53,365 nucleotides of DNA, taken from contig JAKSLY010000018.1 in the NCBI GenBank assembly GCA_024400955.1, positions 1 through 53,365 of the forward strand, in the 5' to 3' direction. The notes below the pieces were generated by a model that was not told the origin of the DNA, ran no database searches, and saw only the letters and a program-made list of their open reading frames with translations. Origin of the DNA: Treponema sp. (GTDB lineage Bacteria > Spirochaetota > Spirochaetia > Treponematales > Treponemataceae). Each line of letters starts with the position of its first letter. The stretch's first letter is position 1. A program made the translations under genes and the position numbers. Shown one piece after another: positions 25,102-34,057 of this stretch.

Positions 25102-26508
25102 TCAAATCATCCTGTATTTGTTGGCGTAGATGTTTTTGGCTAGGGTCAAAAGTTTTTCCCTGTCATTCATCTCCGGGGAGTCGGTTACGGTCTCAAAGAG
25201 CTCGGCAAGAATCTGTCCTATGAGCTTTCCCTTTGGAATGCCCGAATTCATCAGGTCGTTGCCGTTGACCTTAAGGTCCTTTAGGCTGAATGCGTTCTTT
25301 GCCTGGGATAGGGAAGCAATCCTGTCCTTGAGTTCCACCAGGTTGTTCCATGATGGGCTTCCTTCCAGGGCCGGGGTGTTGTGCATTCCGTGAATGTCTG
25401 CAAGCCGCATGAATATCATGTCGTCAAGGTTTTCAAGTCCTGTTCTGATGACAAACCGTCTGACTGCTGCGTCGCTCCATGAACTTTCATAGAAGAACAT
25501 GTGGTGCCTTACTAGATGGGAAACTTTTTTTATTTCTTCATTGGAGAACTTCAGGCTTGTCATGGACTTGATGCAGATTTTTTCCGAAAGGCTGTCGTGT
25601 CCGTGAAAGTGGATGTGTGGCTTTCCGTTTACAAGCTCCGTCGTTTTTGCCTGTGGTTTTCCCATGTCGTGGTAAAAGGCTGCCAGGCGGACGATGAGGT
25701 TGTCCCGAGGTGCTCCGTCGCATGCATAGATGATGTGGTCTGCAACGTCAAATTCATGGAATCCTCTTTCATCCTTCTGGAGGCAGTTTCTGCAGGGCTT
25801 GAATTCAGGGATAAACAGGTCAAGAATTCCCGTTGATTCAAGGATTTTTAAGCCAACGCTCGGTTTTTCCGTCTTCATGATCTTACAGAATTCATCACGG
25901 AATCTTTCAACGGATATTCCCCTTGTGCGTTCAAGGACCTTGGGATTGGAAATTGCCCTTAGGGTTTCTTTTTCAATGGCAAAGGAAAGCTGGCTTGTAA
26001 ACCTTATTGCACGCACCGGTCTGAGTCCGTCTTCATCAAAGCGTTCCAGTGGATTTCCTACGGTCCTGATGATTTTATTTTTTATGTCGTCACGTCCGTT
26101 GAATGGATCTGCAATAAGGCCTGTGCATAAATCGGCTGCAATGGCGTTCATCGTAAAGTCACGTCTTGAAAGGTCTTCCTCAATGGTGGCTGCAAATTCC
26201 ACGTTGTCCGGATGCCTGCCGTCCGAGTAATCAGATTCCGTCCTGAAGGTTGTGGTTTCAAGTTCAAGTCCCATGACATGAATTGTCACCGTTCCGTGGG
26301 CAATGCCGGTGGGAATTACTTTCTTGAATATGGACATTACCTGCTGCGGCGTTGCATTTGTTGCGATGTCATAGTCATGGCATTCCTGTCCCATGAGCAT
26401 GTCGCGGACTGCACCGCCAACAAGGTAGGATTCAAATCCGTTGTCACGGAAAATGTTTCCAACCTTTACAAGTTTTTCTGGAATCTTTACATTTTTTCTT
26501 TCAAGCAT
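25102..26508 (-). CDS. CCA-adding enzyme or poly(A) polymerase with HD domain
   Basis: This class II nucleotidyltransferase has the head-domain motif YLVGGAVRDMLMG and the metal-binding DYDIATNA about 20-45 residues from the start. RRDFTMNAIA follows, and an HD phosphohydrolase domain (YHDMGKP) lies in the C-terminal half. The HD domain and order fit tRNA CCA-adding enzymes that also clean the 3' end. The start at 26508 (468 residues) is chosen over 26532 because the promoter -10 box lies between them. The tRNAs here lack CCA, so such an enzyme is needed. Confidence 0.88.
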   Translation of the reverse strand: MLERKNVKIPEKLVKVGNIFRDNGFESYLVGGAVRDMLMGQECHDYDIATNATPQQVMSIFKKVIPTGIAHGTVTIHVMGLELETTTFRTESDYSDGRHPDNVEFAATIEEDLSRRDFTMNAIAADLCTGLIADPFNGRDDIKNKIIRTVGNPLERFDEDGLRPVRAIRFTSQLSFAIEKETLRAISNPKVLERTRGISVERFRDEFCKIMKTEKPSVGLKILESTGILDLFIPEFKPCRNCLQKDERGFHEFDVADHIIYACDGAPRDNLIVRLAAFYHDMGKPQAKTTELVNGKPHIHFHGHDSLSEKICIKSMTSLKFSNEEIKKVSHLVRHHMFFYESSWSDAAVRRFVIRTGLENLDDMIFMRLADIHGMHNTPALEGSPSWNNLVELKDRIASLSQAKNAFSLKDLKVNGNDLMNSGIPKGKLIGQILAELFETVTDSPEMNDREKLLTLAKNIYANKYRMI

Positions 26509-26516
26509 GATACTGT

Positions 26517-26545
26517 ATTTTACTCGGAACATCTAAAAATTGCAA
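26517..26545 (-). promoter_or_regulatory. Promoter of the HD-type nucleotidyltransferase, leaderless type
   Basis: TTGCAA (26540-26545), 17 bases, TAAAAT (26517-26522) on the minus strand, then 8 bases to the ATG at 26508. Confidence 0.62.
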
Positions 26546-26566
26546 TTTTTATAAAGGGAACTATTT

Positions 26567-27292
26567 ATGATGAATGTCTTGATTTTTACAGGTGGAAAAT
26601 CTGCAGGAACTGAAAAGGCCTCACTTTTTTTTGCATGTGGATGGAAGCCTGACTACATAGTCTGTGCAGATTCGGGCCTTGATTCCTATGAAAGATATCG
26701 CCTTGCATTTCCGGATGTAATTTGCAGGGATCCTGATTTTCTGGTTGGAGATTTTGACAGCATATCCAATGAAAATCTTCTTGAAAAATATTCATCATGT
26801 CCAAGAAAGATTTATTCCCATGACAAGGATTACACCGACACCCAGCTTGCATTGATGCACGCAAGGAATGAATTTGGGGAAGACTGCTCCATTGCCATGG
26901 TTGGTGGTAACGGAGGGCGGACTGACCACTTTGTTTTTATCTTTGAATCCTATGCAGGGCCTTTCCATCCTGACATCTGGCTTTGCGAGGAAGAGGTTCT
27001 TTATTTTTTGGGGGAAGGAAGGACTGCAGCTCTCGGTGGACTTTCAAGGGAGGACAGGATTTCCGTAGCCCGCATTCCATCATGCTTTTACGGCCAGGGG
27101 CCTGTGTTCAGGGGCTTTGACTGGGAACAGTCCTATGGTGAAGGTATGGCAAGTCTTTCCAACAGAATCAGCAGCAGCTGGATGGAAGAAGGAAAATCTC
27201 CAGAGATTCAGGCAGTTAAGGGCAGCTTCATTGTTTTTGTTCCCTATGGAGGAAACATATCAGTCAAGATCAGTTCCGAGCGAAAGAATTGA
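26567..27292 (+). CDS. Thiamine pyrophosphokinase
   Basis: The protein (241 residues) makes thiamine diphosphate from thiamine and ATP. The expected motifs are present in order: CADSGLD (about 34), VGDFDS (about 62), HDKDYTDTQLAL (about 85-96, the metal-binding KDxTDxQ/E) and GGNGGRTDH (about 112-120). The ribosome site AGGGAA supports the ATG at 26567; a second ATG follows directly. Its 3' end overlaps a convergent gene by 33 bases. Confidence 0.9.
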   Translation: MMNVLIFTGGKSAGTEKASLFFACGWKPDYIVCADSGLDSYERYRLAFPDVICRDPDFLVGDFDSISNENLLEKYSSCPRKIYSHDKDYTDTQLALMHARNEFGEDCSIAMVGGNGGRTDHFVFIFESYAGPFHPDIWLCEEEVLYFLGEGRTAALGGLSREDRISVARIPSCFYGQGPVFRGFDWEQSYGEGMASLSNRISSSWMEEGKSPEIQAVKGSFIVFVPYGGNISVKISSERKN

Positions 27293-27625
27293 TACTGTCC
27301 TCAGGATGATGAATATTACTGAAGCAATGGAGCCTGTAAGAATGTAGGCAGCGGCAAAAGCTATGTATCTTTTAAGACGGTGGCGAGCAAGCATGGCAAG
27401 GCTTATCAGGGTTCCTCCTGCGCAAAGAAAGGCAAGAAAAACTGCGGTTGCCGAGGAAATGAACAGTATGAAGGACTGGGTGCTGTCAAGAAAATCCTGG
27501 TAGGTTCCGCTGACATAGAAAATCAGCAGAACTGTCAGAAAGAGGGAAAAAAATAGGGTGGTTCGGCCCGTCAGCTTGTAGAGGAATGACCTGTTGCTTT
27601 CCGTGAATTTGTTTTGACTTTCCAT
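27260..27625 (-). CDS. Small membrane protein of unknown function
   Basis: With the ATG at 27625 the protein has 121 residues and three hydrophobic segments (about 23-42, 50-78 and 88-112), separated by short charged loops. An upstream non-ATG extension runs into the divergent gene and is rejected. The 3' end overlaps the thiamine pyrophosphokinase gene by 33 bases tail to tail. No family is recognised. Confidence 0.65.
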   Translation of the reverse strand: MESQNKFTESNRSFLYKLTGRTTLFFSLFLTVLLIFYVSGTYQDFLDSTQSFILFISSATAVFLAFLCAGGTLISLAMLARHRLKRYIAFAAAYILTGSIASVIFIILRTVSILSLGTDLD

Positions 27626-27641
27626 ATTTTCAAATTTCGGG

Positions 27642-27647
27642 TATAAT
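27642..27647 (+). promoter_or_regulatory. -10 box 9 bases before the ATG at 27657
   Basis: A consensus TATAAT lies 9 bases before the start codon. The best -35 at 17 bases is TTTCCA (27619-27624), which is weak. No ribosome site is present, so the mRNA is probably leaderless. Confidence 0.5.
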
Positions 27648-27656
27648 TGAATATAT

Positions 27657-28481
27657 ATGAGAAAGAAATTTTTTGCAAATCTTGTTGTCCTTGCCATCTT
27701 TGCAGGTGCAGTTTTTTATGCCGGATGGATTCAGTTTCAGGTTAAGGCTGGAACCTGTGCCATCATGACTTCAAAAACATGCGGCCTTCATGATGGTGTT
27801 TTTTCCTACGGTGAATTTGCATGGCGATGGGAACGCCTTTTGCCAACCAACATAACCCTTGAGTCTTTCAATATTGGAAACCGCGAGTATCAGTTTGAAA
27901 TCAGCGGACAGCTTCCATGTGCTGGAGCCTATTCTTCTGTTCTTCCAGAGAAAAATGATTTTGCCTATTCCTATGTCATAAAACTGAACCTTGGCATTGA
28001 CAGCCAGGCCATTCTTGACCTCTACAAGGGCAACAAAATCCGTACAAACCAGGACCTTGATTCCTATCTTGAAACTAAGGGAAGGCTCGCCGGCAGCCTC
28101 ATTGCAGAATATCTTACGAAGGACACTTCATACATAAAGAAGATTTCACTTACGGAAGACGAGATGACCTCTCTTATTTCCGGTCATTCCCGTGATTTTT
28201 CCGGCATAGGAATTTCTTCCGTCAGTCTTGTTTCTGCAAAGTATCCTGACATTGAGCTTTATGAAAAGGCGAAGGCTGCCTATGACGGGTATTATTCTTC
28301 CGTTGGAATGAAGCTTGAAGAACAGTCCGCAGAACAGGCCAGGATTGTTGCCGAACAGGAACGGTCCATGAAGCAGCTTGAAAAACTCGGTTCACTTTTG
28401 AAGAACTATCCTGAGCTTTCGGAGATTTTCAAGAATTCCGATGCAGCTCAAATTGTAAACATACTTAATTCGATTAAATAG
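27657..28481 (+). CDS. Membrane-anchored protein with C-terminal coiled coil
   Basis: The 274-residue protein has one N-terminal membrane segment (about 6-25) and an extracytoplasmic-looking body. It ends in a Glu/Lys/Gln-rich helix (about 222-250, EEQSAEQARIVAEQERSMKQ). The region after the anchor (VKAGTCAIMTSKTCG then RWERLLPTN) and the overall order vaguely recall SPFH/stomatin-like proteins. That similarity is weak and unproven. It starts a unit with aroH and the second glgA (gaps of 9 and 6 bases). Confidence 0.6.
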   Translation: MRKKFFANLVVLAIFAGAVFYAGWIQFQVKAGTCAIMTSKTCGLHDGVFSYGEFAWRWERLLPTNITLESFNIGNREYQFEISGQLPCAGAYSSVLPEKNDFAYSYVIKLNLGIDSQAILDLYKGNKIRTNQDLDSYLETKGRLAGSLIAEYLTKDTSYIKKISLTEDEMTSLISGHSRDFSGIGISSVSLVSAKYPDIELYEKAKAAYDGYYSSVGMKLEEQSAEQARIVAEQERSMKQLEKLGSLLKNYPELSEIFKNSDAAQIVNILNSIK

Positions 28482-28490
28482 GATTCTGCC

Positions 28491-28862
28491 ATGAAACGTC
28501 TTTACAGCATTAGGGGTGCAGTTTGCGCTGAGAACACAAGGGAATCTATCCTGAAAAATGTGGGTGACATGTGCCGTGAGCTTTTTAGGGAAAACAGCGT
28601 AAAAGCCGAGGACCTTGTTAACATTCAGTTTTCCATGACCCGTGACCTGGATGTGATGAATCCATGCTTTGCCCTCAGAAAATCCGATGTTGGGGTTGAT
28701 ACATCCAATGTGGCTTTATTTGGAGTTCAGGAAGCGGAGATTGTGGGCATGCTTCCAAAATGCATTCGTGTAATGGTCACTCTTTATCTTGAGGAAGGAA
28801 CTGTCCTAAGGCATGTGTACATGAACGGTGCTGAAGTATTGAGGCCTGATTTCAAGAGGTAG
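28491..28862 (+). CDS. aroH: Chorismate mutase, AroH type
   Basis: This is a monofunctional trimeric-type chorismate mutase (123 residues), which converts chorismate to prephenate for Phe/Tyr synthesis. It matches the Bacillus-type enzyme throughout: RGAVCAENTRESI near 8-20, MTRDLD near 49, and KCIRVMVTLYLE near 90-100 containing the active-site Arg. HVYMNGAEVLRPD lies near the end. It is unrelated to the all-helical AroQ type. Confidence 0.93.
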   Translation: MKRLYSIRGAVCAENTRESILKNVGDMCRELFRENSVKAEDLVNIQFSMTRDLDVMNPCFALRKSDVGVDTSNVALFGVQEAEIVGMLPKCIRVMVTLYLEEGTVLRHVYMNGAEVLRPDFKR

Positions 28863-28868
28863 GCGCTT

Positions 28869-30464
28869 ATGAACATTTGGGTAGTTTCCAGGGAGTATGC
28901 AGGAATTGCGGAAGCCGGCGGTGTAAAGAATGTTTCCTGTTCGTTGTCTGAAAGTCTTGTAAGGCTTGGACATAACGTGACTCTTTTCATTCCGCTTTAT
29001 GGTTGTACCGATCTGTCTGAAGTGGAAAATTTTTCGTGCTTCTGGAAAAAGCCCGTGACCCTGGATTTGCCTGGTGGAAGCGTGACTGTTTCCTTTGCCC
29101 ATGGCATCATGAAGGGCGTGAACATTGTCCTTGTTTGCCACAAATCCTTTTCCGTAAAAAGGGCTGTCTACACATACACTTCAGAAGATGAGGAAGAAAA
29201 TCCGGCCCACAGAAAGGGCCATGGACACGAAGACGTTAATTTTCTTAATACACTTTTTCAGAAAGCTGTGGCATGCTATGGTTCCCTCTGTCAGTTTGAA
29301 GAACGGCCTGAAGTGATCCACAGCCAGGATGCAGCCTGCGCCATGGTTCCGGTTTACGTTGACAGCTTAAGGAATTCAGATTCAGTTTTTGCAAGGGCTT
29401 ACAAGAACACCAAATTCTGCGTGACAATTCACAACGCAGGTCCTGGATATCACCATCAGTTCAATTCCCTTGAGGAAGCAAGGATCTTTACGGGCCTGCC
29501 GGATTCCATTCTTGAGAAAGGACTTAATGACGGCTGTGTTGAACCATTCTTGCTTGCAGCCCTCTGTTCTGCGGTGACCACTGTTTCTCCAGAGTATGCC
29601 ATGGAAATTGCTGAATCAAAGACTGATACGGCAGGCCTTTCTGAAGGGTATGGAAGACTTGGAACCAGGATCATTGGAATTACCAACGGAATAGATTTTG
29701 AAAGGTATAATCCTTCCGATACCAGGAAGTCTCTCTTGCCCTATGCATTTAATCCAAGGGTCAGGGACCTGGAAGGGAAGTATGAGTGCCGGCGGGTTTT
29801 CCTTAAGGAATTTGCAAGCAGGGAAAGGGCAGGCACCAGGTACAACGTTGATGCAAAGGATCCGACTAATTTTCTTGAGCAGTATGGCTGGCTTGATGAA
29901 GGGGACGACAGCCAGTTGGTTTACATTTCCTATCACGGTCGGGTTGTCTACCAGAAGGGCATAGACGTAATGGCCGAGGCTTCTGAAAAACTGCTTGCCG
30001 TGGATCCTGATGTTAGGTTTATATTCGCAGGACAAGGCTCTATTGAGCAGGAGAATGCATTGAAGAATCTTGCGGAAAAATACGCTGGAAAGTGCGTATA
30101 CCTTAAGGGATACGACCGTTACGAAGCTCGCCTTTGTGTTGCAGCTGGAGACTTTTCACTCCATCCAAGCTATTTTGAGCCCTGCGGCCTTGAGGATTTT
30201 ATTGCCCAGTCTTTTGGTACCATTCCAGTTGCCCACGCAACAGGCGGTCTTTGCAAGATAATTGATGATGAGACTGGGTTCTTGTATAAGCCCAATACCG
30301 GTTCTGAACTTGGAAAGACATTGCTATCCATCGTTCAAATCATGCATTCTGCTGGACGCGGAATATTTAAGCCGATGATTTCCTATGCCAGCAAGTACGT
30401 CCATCAGACATACAGCTGGGATAAGGTTGCCTTTCAGTACGAAAAGCTTTATTCGGAAATCTGA
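28869..30464 (+). CDS. Second GT5 glycogen/starch synthase-like protein
   Basis: The 531-residue GT5-family protein is clearly related to GlgA but diverged. The N-terminal KxGGL motif, whose lysine contacts ADP-glucose, is replaced by EAGGVKN (about 15-21). The central FCVTIHNAGPGYHHQ and the C-terminal YFEPCGLEDFIAQSFGTIPVAHATGGL are retained. An Asp/Asn-rich insertion around 325-350 is not in the other copy. It may use a different donor or acceptor. Its 3' end overlaps the P83/100 gene by 16 bases. Confidence 0.87.
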   Translation: MNIWVVSREYAGIAEAGGVKNVSCSLSESLVRLGHNVTLFIPLYGCTDLSEVENFSCFWKKPVTLDLPGGSVTVSFAHGIMKGVNIVLVCHKSFSVKRAVYTYTSEDEEENPAHRKGHGHEDVNFLNTLFQKAVACYGSLCQFEERPEVIHSQDAACAMVPVYVDSLRNSDSVFARAYKNTKFCVTIHNAGPGYHHQFNSLEEARIFTGLPDSILEKGLNDGCVEPFLLAALCSAVTTVSPEYAMEIAESKTDTAGLSEGYGRLGTRIIGITNGIDFERYNPSDTRKSLLPYAFNPRVRDLEGKYECRRVFLKEFASRERAGTRYNVDAKDPTNFLEQYGWLDEGDDSQLVYISYHGRVVYQKGIDVMAEASEKLLAVDPDVRFIFAGQGSIEQENALKNLAEKYAGKCVYLKGYDRYEARLCVAAGDFSLHPSYFEPCGLEDFIAQSFGTIPVAHATGGLCKIIDDETGFLYKPNTGSELGKTLLSIVQIMHSAGRGIFKPMISYASKYVHQTYSWDKVAFQYEKLYSEI

Positions 30465-32197
30465 TTCAAGTCTGTGAGCGACAGGAGCAGCACCTTGTTC
30501 TTGTCTGAAGTCACCATGATTCCCTTTGAGGTTATGGTGATTGGAGTTAGTTCATGGACTGCAGCAGCTGATCTTGCAATCAGGTTAAGTTCCCTGTCGT
30601 ACTTTGCCACATGGAACTGTCCGCCTTCGTTGATCACTACATAGAAGCTGCTTGCACTTGATACTAGGACTGAATCCTTTGACACGTTTTCATTGCTTTC
30701 CTTCTGGATCTGCATGTTGTATGTGTCAATGAGGCACAGCTTGACTGCACCGTTTCCTTTTTCCTCGCCGCAGATGGCCATGAGGAGCGTAGGGCTTTCT
30801 GAAGATGAAGACGGCATTGAGGCACCTGTTGCAATGTCCTTGATGGAATCCTGAACTTCGATTACATTTCTTCCACGGATAACCTTTACTTCCGATTCGC
30901 GTACAACTTTTCCTGACCTTGCATTTATCTTGACCAGGGTGCTGAGACCTTTTTCTGCATCAACAAGCTTGAGCCCGATGACGGTACCGTCCTTGGCGTT
31001 CTTGATTTCTTCTTCCGTAAGTTCCTGCTGGTCCCTGGCTATCTCACGTCTTTCGCTCTGGGCTTCATCATTTTTCCTGTCGGATTTTTTCTGCTGCTCA
31101 GTGGCCTTTGCCTGGCTTTCTTCTGCCTGCTTTGAAAGTTCCTGGGCTTCGCGTGAAAGTTTTTCTGCCTTTGCCTTGGCTTCGTCAGCTTCCTTCTGCT
31201 TTTGTTCTGCAACCTTTCTTGCTTCGTCGGCTTCCTTCTGCTTTTCTTCGGCCTTCTTGCGGAGTTCCTTGTTGTTTGGATCGGCTTCTGCAGCCCTTAA
31301 TGCTTCGTCGGCTTCTGCCTGTTTTGCGTCTGCATCCTTCATGGCCTTGTCAGCTTCAGACTGTTTTGCCTGGGCATCCCTGTCAGCTTCTGCAAGGTCT
31401 TTCTTTGCCTGTGCAAGGTCGCTCTTGTCCTGTGCTGCATCCTTTGCTGCCTGCTGTGCCTTTTCTGAGGCAAGGTCAGCTTCTCGCTCCTTAATGTCTA
31501 CCATGTTTTTTCGTTCGTCGATACCGCGGTCGTCATCTTCCTGCATGGATTTTACAACAGTGCTGTCGCTGATGACGGAAGTATCAATGGCAGATAGTCC
31601 GCCTTCAGCATATTCCCCAAGGGGAATTACAATCTGGGAGGCTCCTGGCCATTCATTCCATTTTACGGAAAGGCCACACTTTTCTTCTGAAAGGTTTGAA
31701 GTAACAATGTCCTTGTATTTTGTCCTGAACATGTCCATGTTTTTTCTGTAAACGGCATTGTATACCGTAACAAAAGTTGCAATGGTTGAAGCGTCCCTTT
31801 CAGAGTAACCGTAGGCTTCCGCAAGATATGCAGAGATGATCCTCCTGAGGTTCTTTATGTGGTCGACTGATGCCTGTGGACTGAGTATGATTATGTCTGC
31901 ATCCAGCTTACCGGCTGTGGAATCAACGGCATGGATCACAGAATATTTTTCCCCATTTCCCTGGGTTGAAGAATTTTCCATTCCTGCAGATTTCAGTCTT
32001 GAAGCAAGGCCCGTACCGATGGATCTGATGGCAGATGCCGATTCGATTTTTGAATGGGGGCCTGCATAGTTTTCAAAAACTATTATGTCTTCACTTCCAG
32101 CACTTTTAAGTTCTGATTCATTAACGGACTGGGCAAATAATGGAGAGAAACCCATCGTTAGGATTGCTGCAAATGACAAAACCAAAAACTTCTTCAT
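30449..32197 (-). CDS. P83/100-family exported protein
   Basis: The protein (582 residues) has a signal peptide ending at LFAQ (about 22). A globular N-terminal domain with NLRRIISAYLAEAYGYSERDASTIATFVTVYNAVYRK (split here at about residues 115-155) is the P83/100 signature. A long Ala/Lys/Glu/Asp-rich coiled coil (about 215-400) contains repeated KQKEADEA units. The last 180 residues look like a beta-rich domain. The family is known as Borrelia p83/100 antigen and has treponemal homologues; its function is not established. Confidence 0.85.
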   Translation of the reverse strand: MKKFLVLSFAAILTMGFSPLFAQSVNESELKSAGSEDIIVFENYAGPHSKIESASAIRSIGTGLASRLKSAGMENSSTQGNGEKYSVIHAVDSTAGKLDADIIILSPQASVDHIKNLRRIISAYLAEAYGYSERDASTIATFVTVYNAVYRKNMDMFRTKYKDIVTSNLSEEKCGLSVKWNEWPGASQIVIPLGEYAEGGLSAIDTSVISDSTVVKSMQEDDDRGIDERKNMVDIKEREADLASEKAQQAAKDAAQDKSDLAQAKKDLAEADRDAQAKQSEADKAMKDADAKQAEADEALRAAEADPNNKELRKKAEEKQKEADEARKVAEQKQKEADEAKAKAEKLSREAQELSKQAEESQAKATEQQKKSDRKNDEAQSERREIARDQQELTEEEIKNAKDGTVIGLKLVDAEKGLSTLVKINARSGKVVRESEVKVIRGRNVIEVQDSIKDIATGASMPSSSSESPTLLMAICGEEKGNGAVKLCLIDTYNMQIQKESNENVSKDSVLVSSASSFYVVINEGGQFHVAKYDRELNLIARSAAAVHELTPITITSKGIMVTSDKNKVLLLSLTDLNQISE

Positions 32198-32219
32198 AAA
32201 TCCTCCAGAAATCGGTTCT

Positions 32220-32248
32220 ATTATAACATTCTTTTTGCGGATTATCTA
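32220..32248 (-). promoter_or_regulatory. P83/100 gene promoter
   Basis: TAGATA (32243-32248), 17 bases, TATAAT (32220-32225) on the minus strand. A short leader of about 16 bases contains GGAGGA, so this promoter is of the ordinary, Shine-Dalgarno type. Confidence 0.6.
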
Positions 32249-32251
32249 CAA

Positions 32252-34057
32252 TTATGGAGCCACTTTGTTTGTGCGTTTTATTTCCAGTTCTTCCATGGAA
32301 ATTTCCTTCATGTGGCTTGCTGCAATTTCTTTTGCTTCCTGCGGAAACTGGGGGCGGAAAATGTATGACATTATGTTCTTTCCTTTTTCAAGATATGACC
32401 TTGATCCGTTGGTTCTGTAGATGGAAACCATGGCATCGCAAATCAGGGTGATGCGTTCCAGGTCCTTGGGATCAGTTTTTCTCTGGAGAACGAGGTCAAG
32501 GGAATCAACAAAAGAATCTCCTTCATCATAACCTATGTTTGCCATGGCCTTGATGCATCCGTCGATGACTGTCTTGTTTTCCGTTCCGGCACAAATCTTT
32601 ACGATGTCCCGTTCGATGAAGGATACTCCGCAAAGGGAAGCAAGCTCAATTATGCTCTTGCAGTAGGACGGGTTTGAAATGTACCAGGTGACAACTTCTT
32701 CTGCCTGGCTTTTGATCATGGCCTTGCTGCAGTAGGATTGCACAATGTTTTCCATTTCTGAAGAAAGCATGAGCACGTAGTCTCTTTCCTTGGATCCAAA
32801 GTTTCCCTTCTTGAAGTCGGCGGAAATTTTTTCCCTTGTCCTTGAAGAATTCATTGACCCTTCAGCGTTATGCAATGTGCCAGCCATGGAGGTGTCGTCA
32901 ATGAAGGTCATGGTGTTTTTAAGTTTTTTTTGCTGAACTTTTTTATCCTTGTAGGCAAAATTCATTTTAGTCAGGTAAAGTTCCAGTGACCAGTCTCCGT
33001 TACATAAAATCATGTATCCCGAATCGGAGGGCAGTGCAAACCTGAATTTTTTTCGTGGGTTGAACCTAGCTTTCCATGGCGTTGACAAATCCTGCTTAAT
33101 GCAAAGTGCATGGCTTGAAGTGCAAATTATGAATCCTGCGGCAGAAAATCCAGCATACCTTGTATCCCTTAAATCAAGGTCCAGCCTGAGTGGGGCTGTC
33201 ATTTTCCCGTTTTCCAAATTCAAGAACATTACTTCCCGTGAACTTTCATTTATGAGGACGCATCTGGTGCTGTTTTGGTCGCATACAATTCTTGCAGGAA
33301 AATTAAGGTTTTTTTTCCACAGGAATTTAATTTCCCTTGATGAGGGAGCAGCTGTGCAGTGAATCAGGCTTCCGTCTTCCAGGGATAGGATTGCCCCCTG
33401 TTGTGTCTGCTGGCAGCTATATGGTACAGAAGGAAAATCAATGTACTGGCACGGGGTTCCAAACTGGTTCATGAGAAACGCATTTTTTCCATCTGCTGTT
33501 GGTGTTCTGTAAAAGCAAAGGAGGGAATTGTCATTCATGACGATGGGGGTAAGTTTTTCTGAAAGTTCTTCCGTCTGCATGGACCACCTTGTGATTCCGT
33601 TTAAGCCGATGGATGCCACATTCTTTTTTCCAGTGACGTATATGCGGCCGTCCCTTGCCTGAATGGGTGCTGACATGACCTGAAAATTCATCCTGCATTT
33701 CCAGATTATCTTGCCGTCGGGGTTTACCATAAGTAGGGTTGAATCTTCCGTTACGCAAAGAATCATGTCGCATGCGCATGGGGTGATAAAGTTCTTAAGT
33801 CTGGAAGGGGATTTTGTCTGCCATAAGGTTTTTCCCTCGTCCGTAAAGCCGTAGATCTGTCTTCCTTCGCCGCAGGCTGCAAATCCATAGGAACGCTGTA
33901 CAGGCTGGGTTGAAATGACGCCGCCAAGAACCTGGACAGACCATGGAAGCGTTTTTTCAAAATCTATTTCCCGTGAACCGTCGACCGCCTGTGCCACCGG
34001 ACAAAGGCAGGTAAGCAGGGAGAGAATCAGGTTCATCAGGAAAAAAGGTAATTTCAT
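32252..34057 (-). CDS. Exported beta-propeller-like protein
   Basis: The 601-residue protein has an N-terminal signal sequence (cleavage near 24; a Cys at about 17 could allow a relaxed spirochaetal lipobox). The first half contains repeated PQQ/WD-like blades with aromatic-rich motifs such as IYGFTDEGKTLWQT and LMVNPDGKIIWKC. The C-terminal 200 residues are helical and may be HEAT-like. Function is unknown. The start overlaps the methyltransferase stop by 4 bases (ATGA), so translation is coupled. Confidence 0.72.
   Translation of the reverse strand: MKLPFFLMNLILSLLTCLCPVAQAVDGSREIDFEKTLPWSVQVLGGVISTQPVQRSYGFAACGEGRQIYGFTDEGKTLWQTKSPSRLKNFITPCACDMILCVTEDSTLLMVNPDGKIIWKCRMNFQVMSAPIQARDGRIYVTGKKNVASIGLNGITRWSMQTEELSEKLTPIVMNDNSLLCFYRTPTADGKNAFLMNQFGTPCQYIDFPSVPYSCQQTQQGAILSLEDGSLIHCTAAPSSREIKFLWKKNLNFPARIVCDQNSTRCVLINESSREVMFLNLENGKMTAPLRLDLDLRDTRYAGFSAAGFIICTSSHALCIKQDLSTPWKARFNPRKKFRFALPSDSGYMILCNGDWSLELYLTKMNFAYKDKKVQQKKLKNTMTFIDDTSMAGTLHNAEGSMNSSRTREKISADFKKGNFGSKERDYVLMLSSEMENIVQSYCSKAMIKSQAEEVVTWYISNPSYCKSIIELASLCGVSFIERDIVKICAGTENKTVIDGCIKAMANIGYDEGDSFVDSLDLVLQRKTDPKDLERITLICDAMVSIYRTNGSRSYLEKGKNIMSYIFRPQFPQEAKEIAASHMKEISMEELEIKRTNKVAP

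Noticed and set aside
30930..31751. 273-residue plus-strand ORF opposite the P83/100 gene
   Set aside because: It is a Ser/Ala/Phe-rich reverse reading of the repetitive coiled-coil coding region and has no ribosome site.
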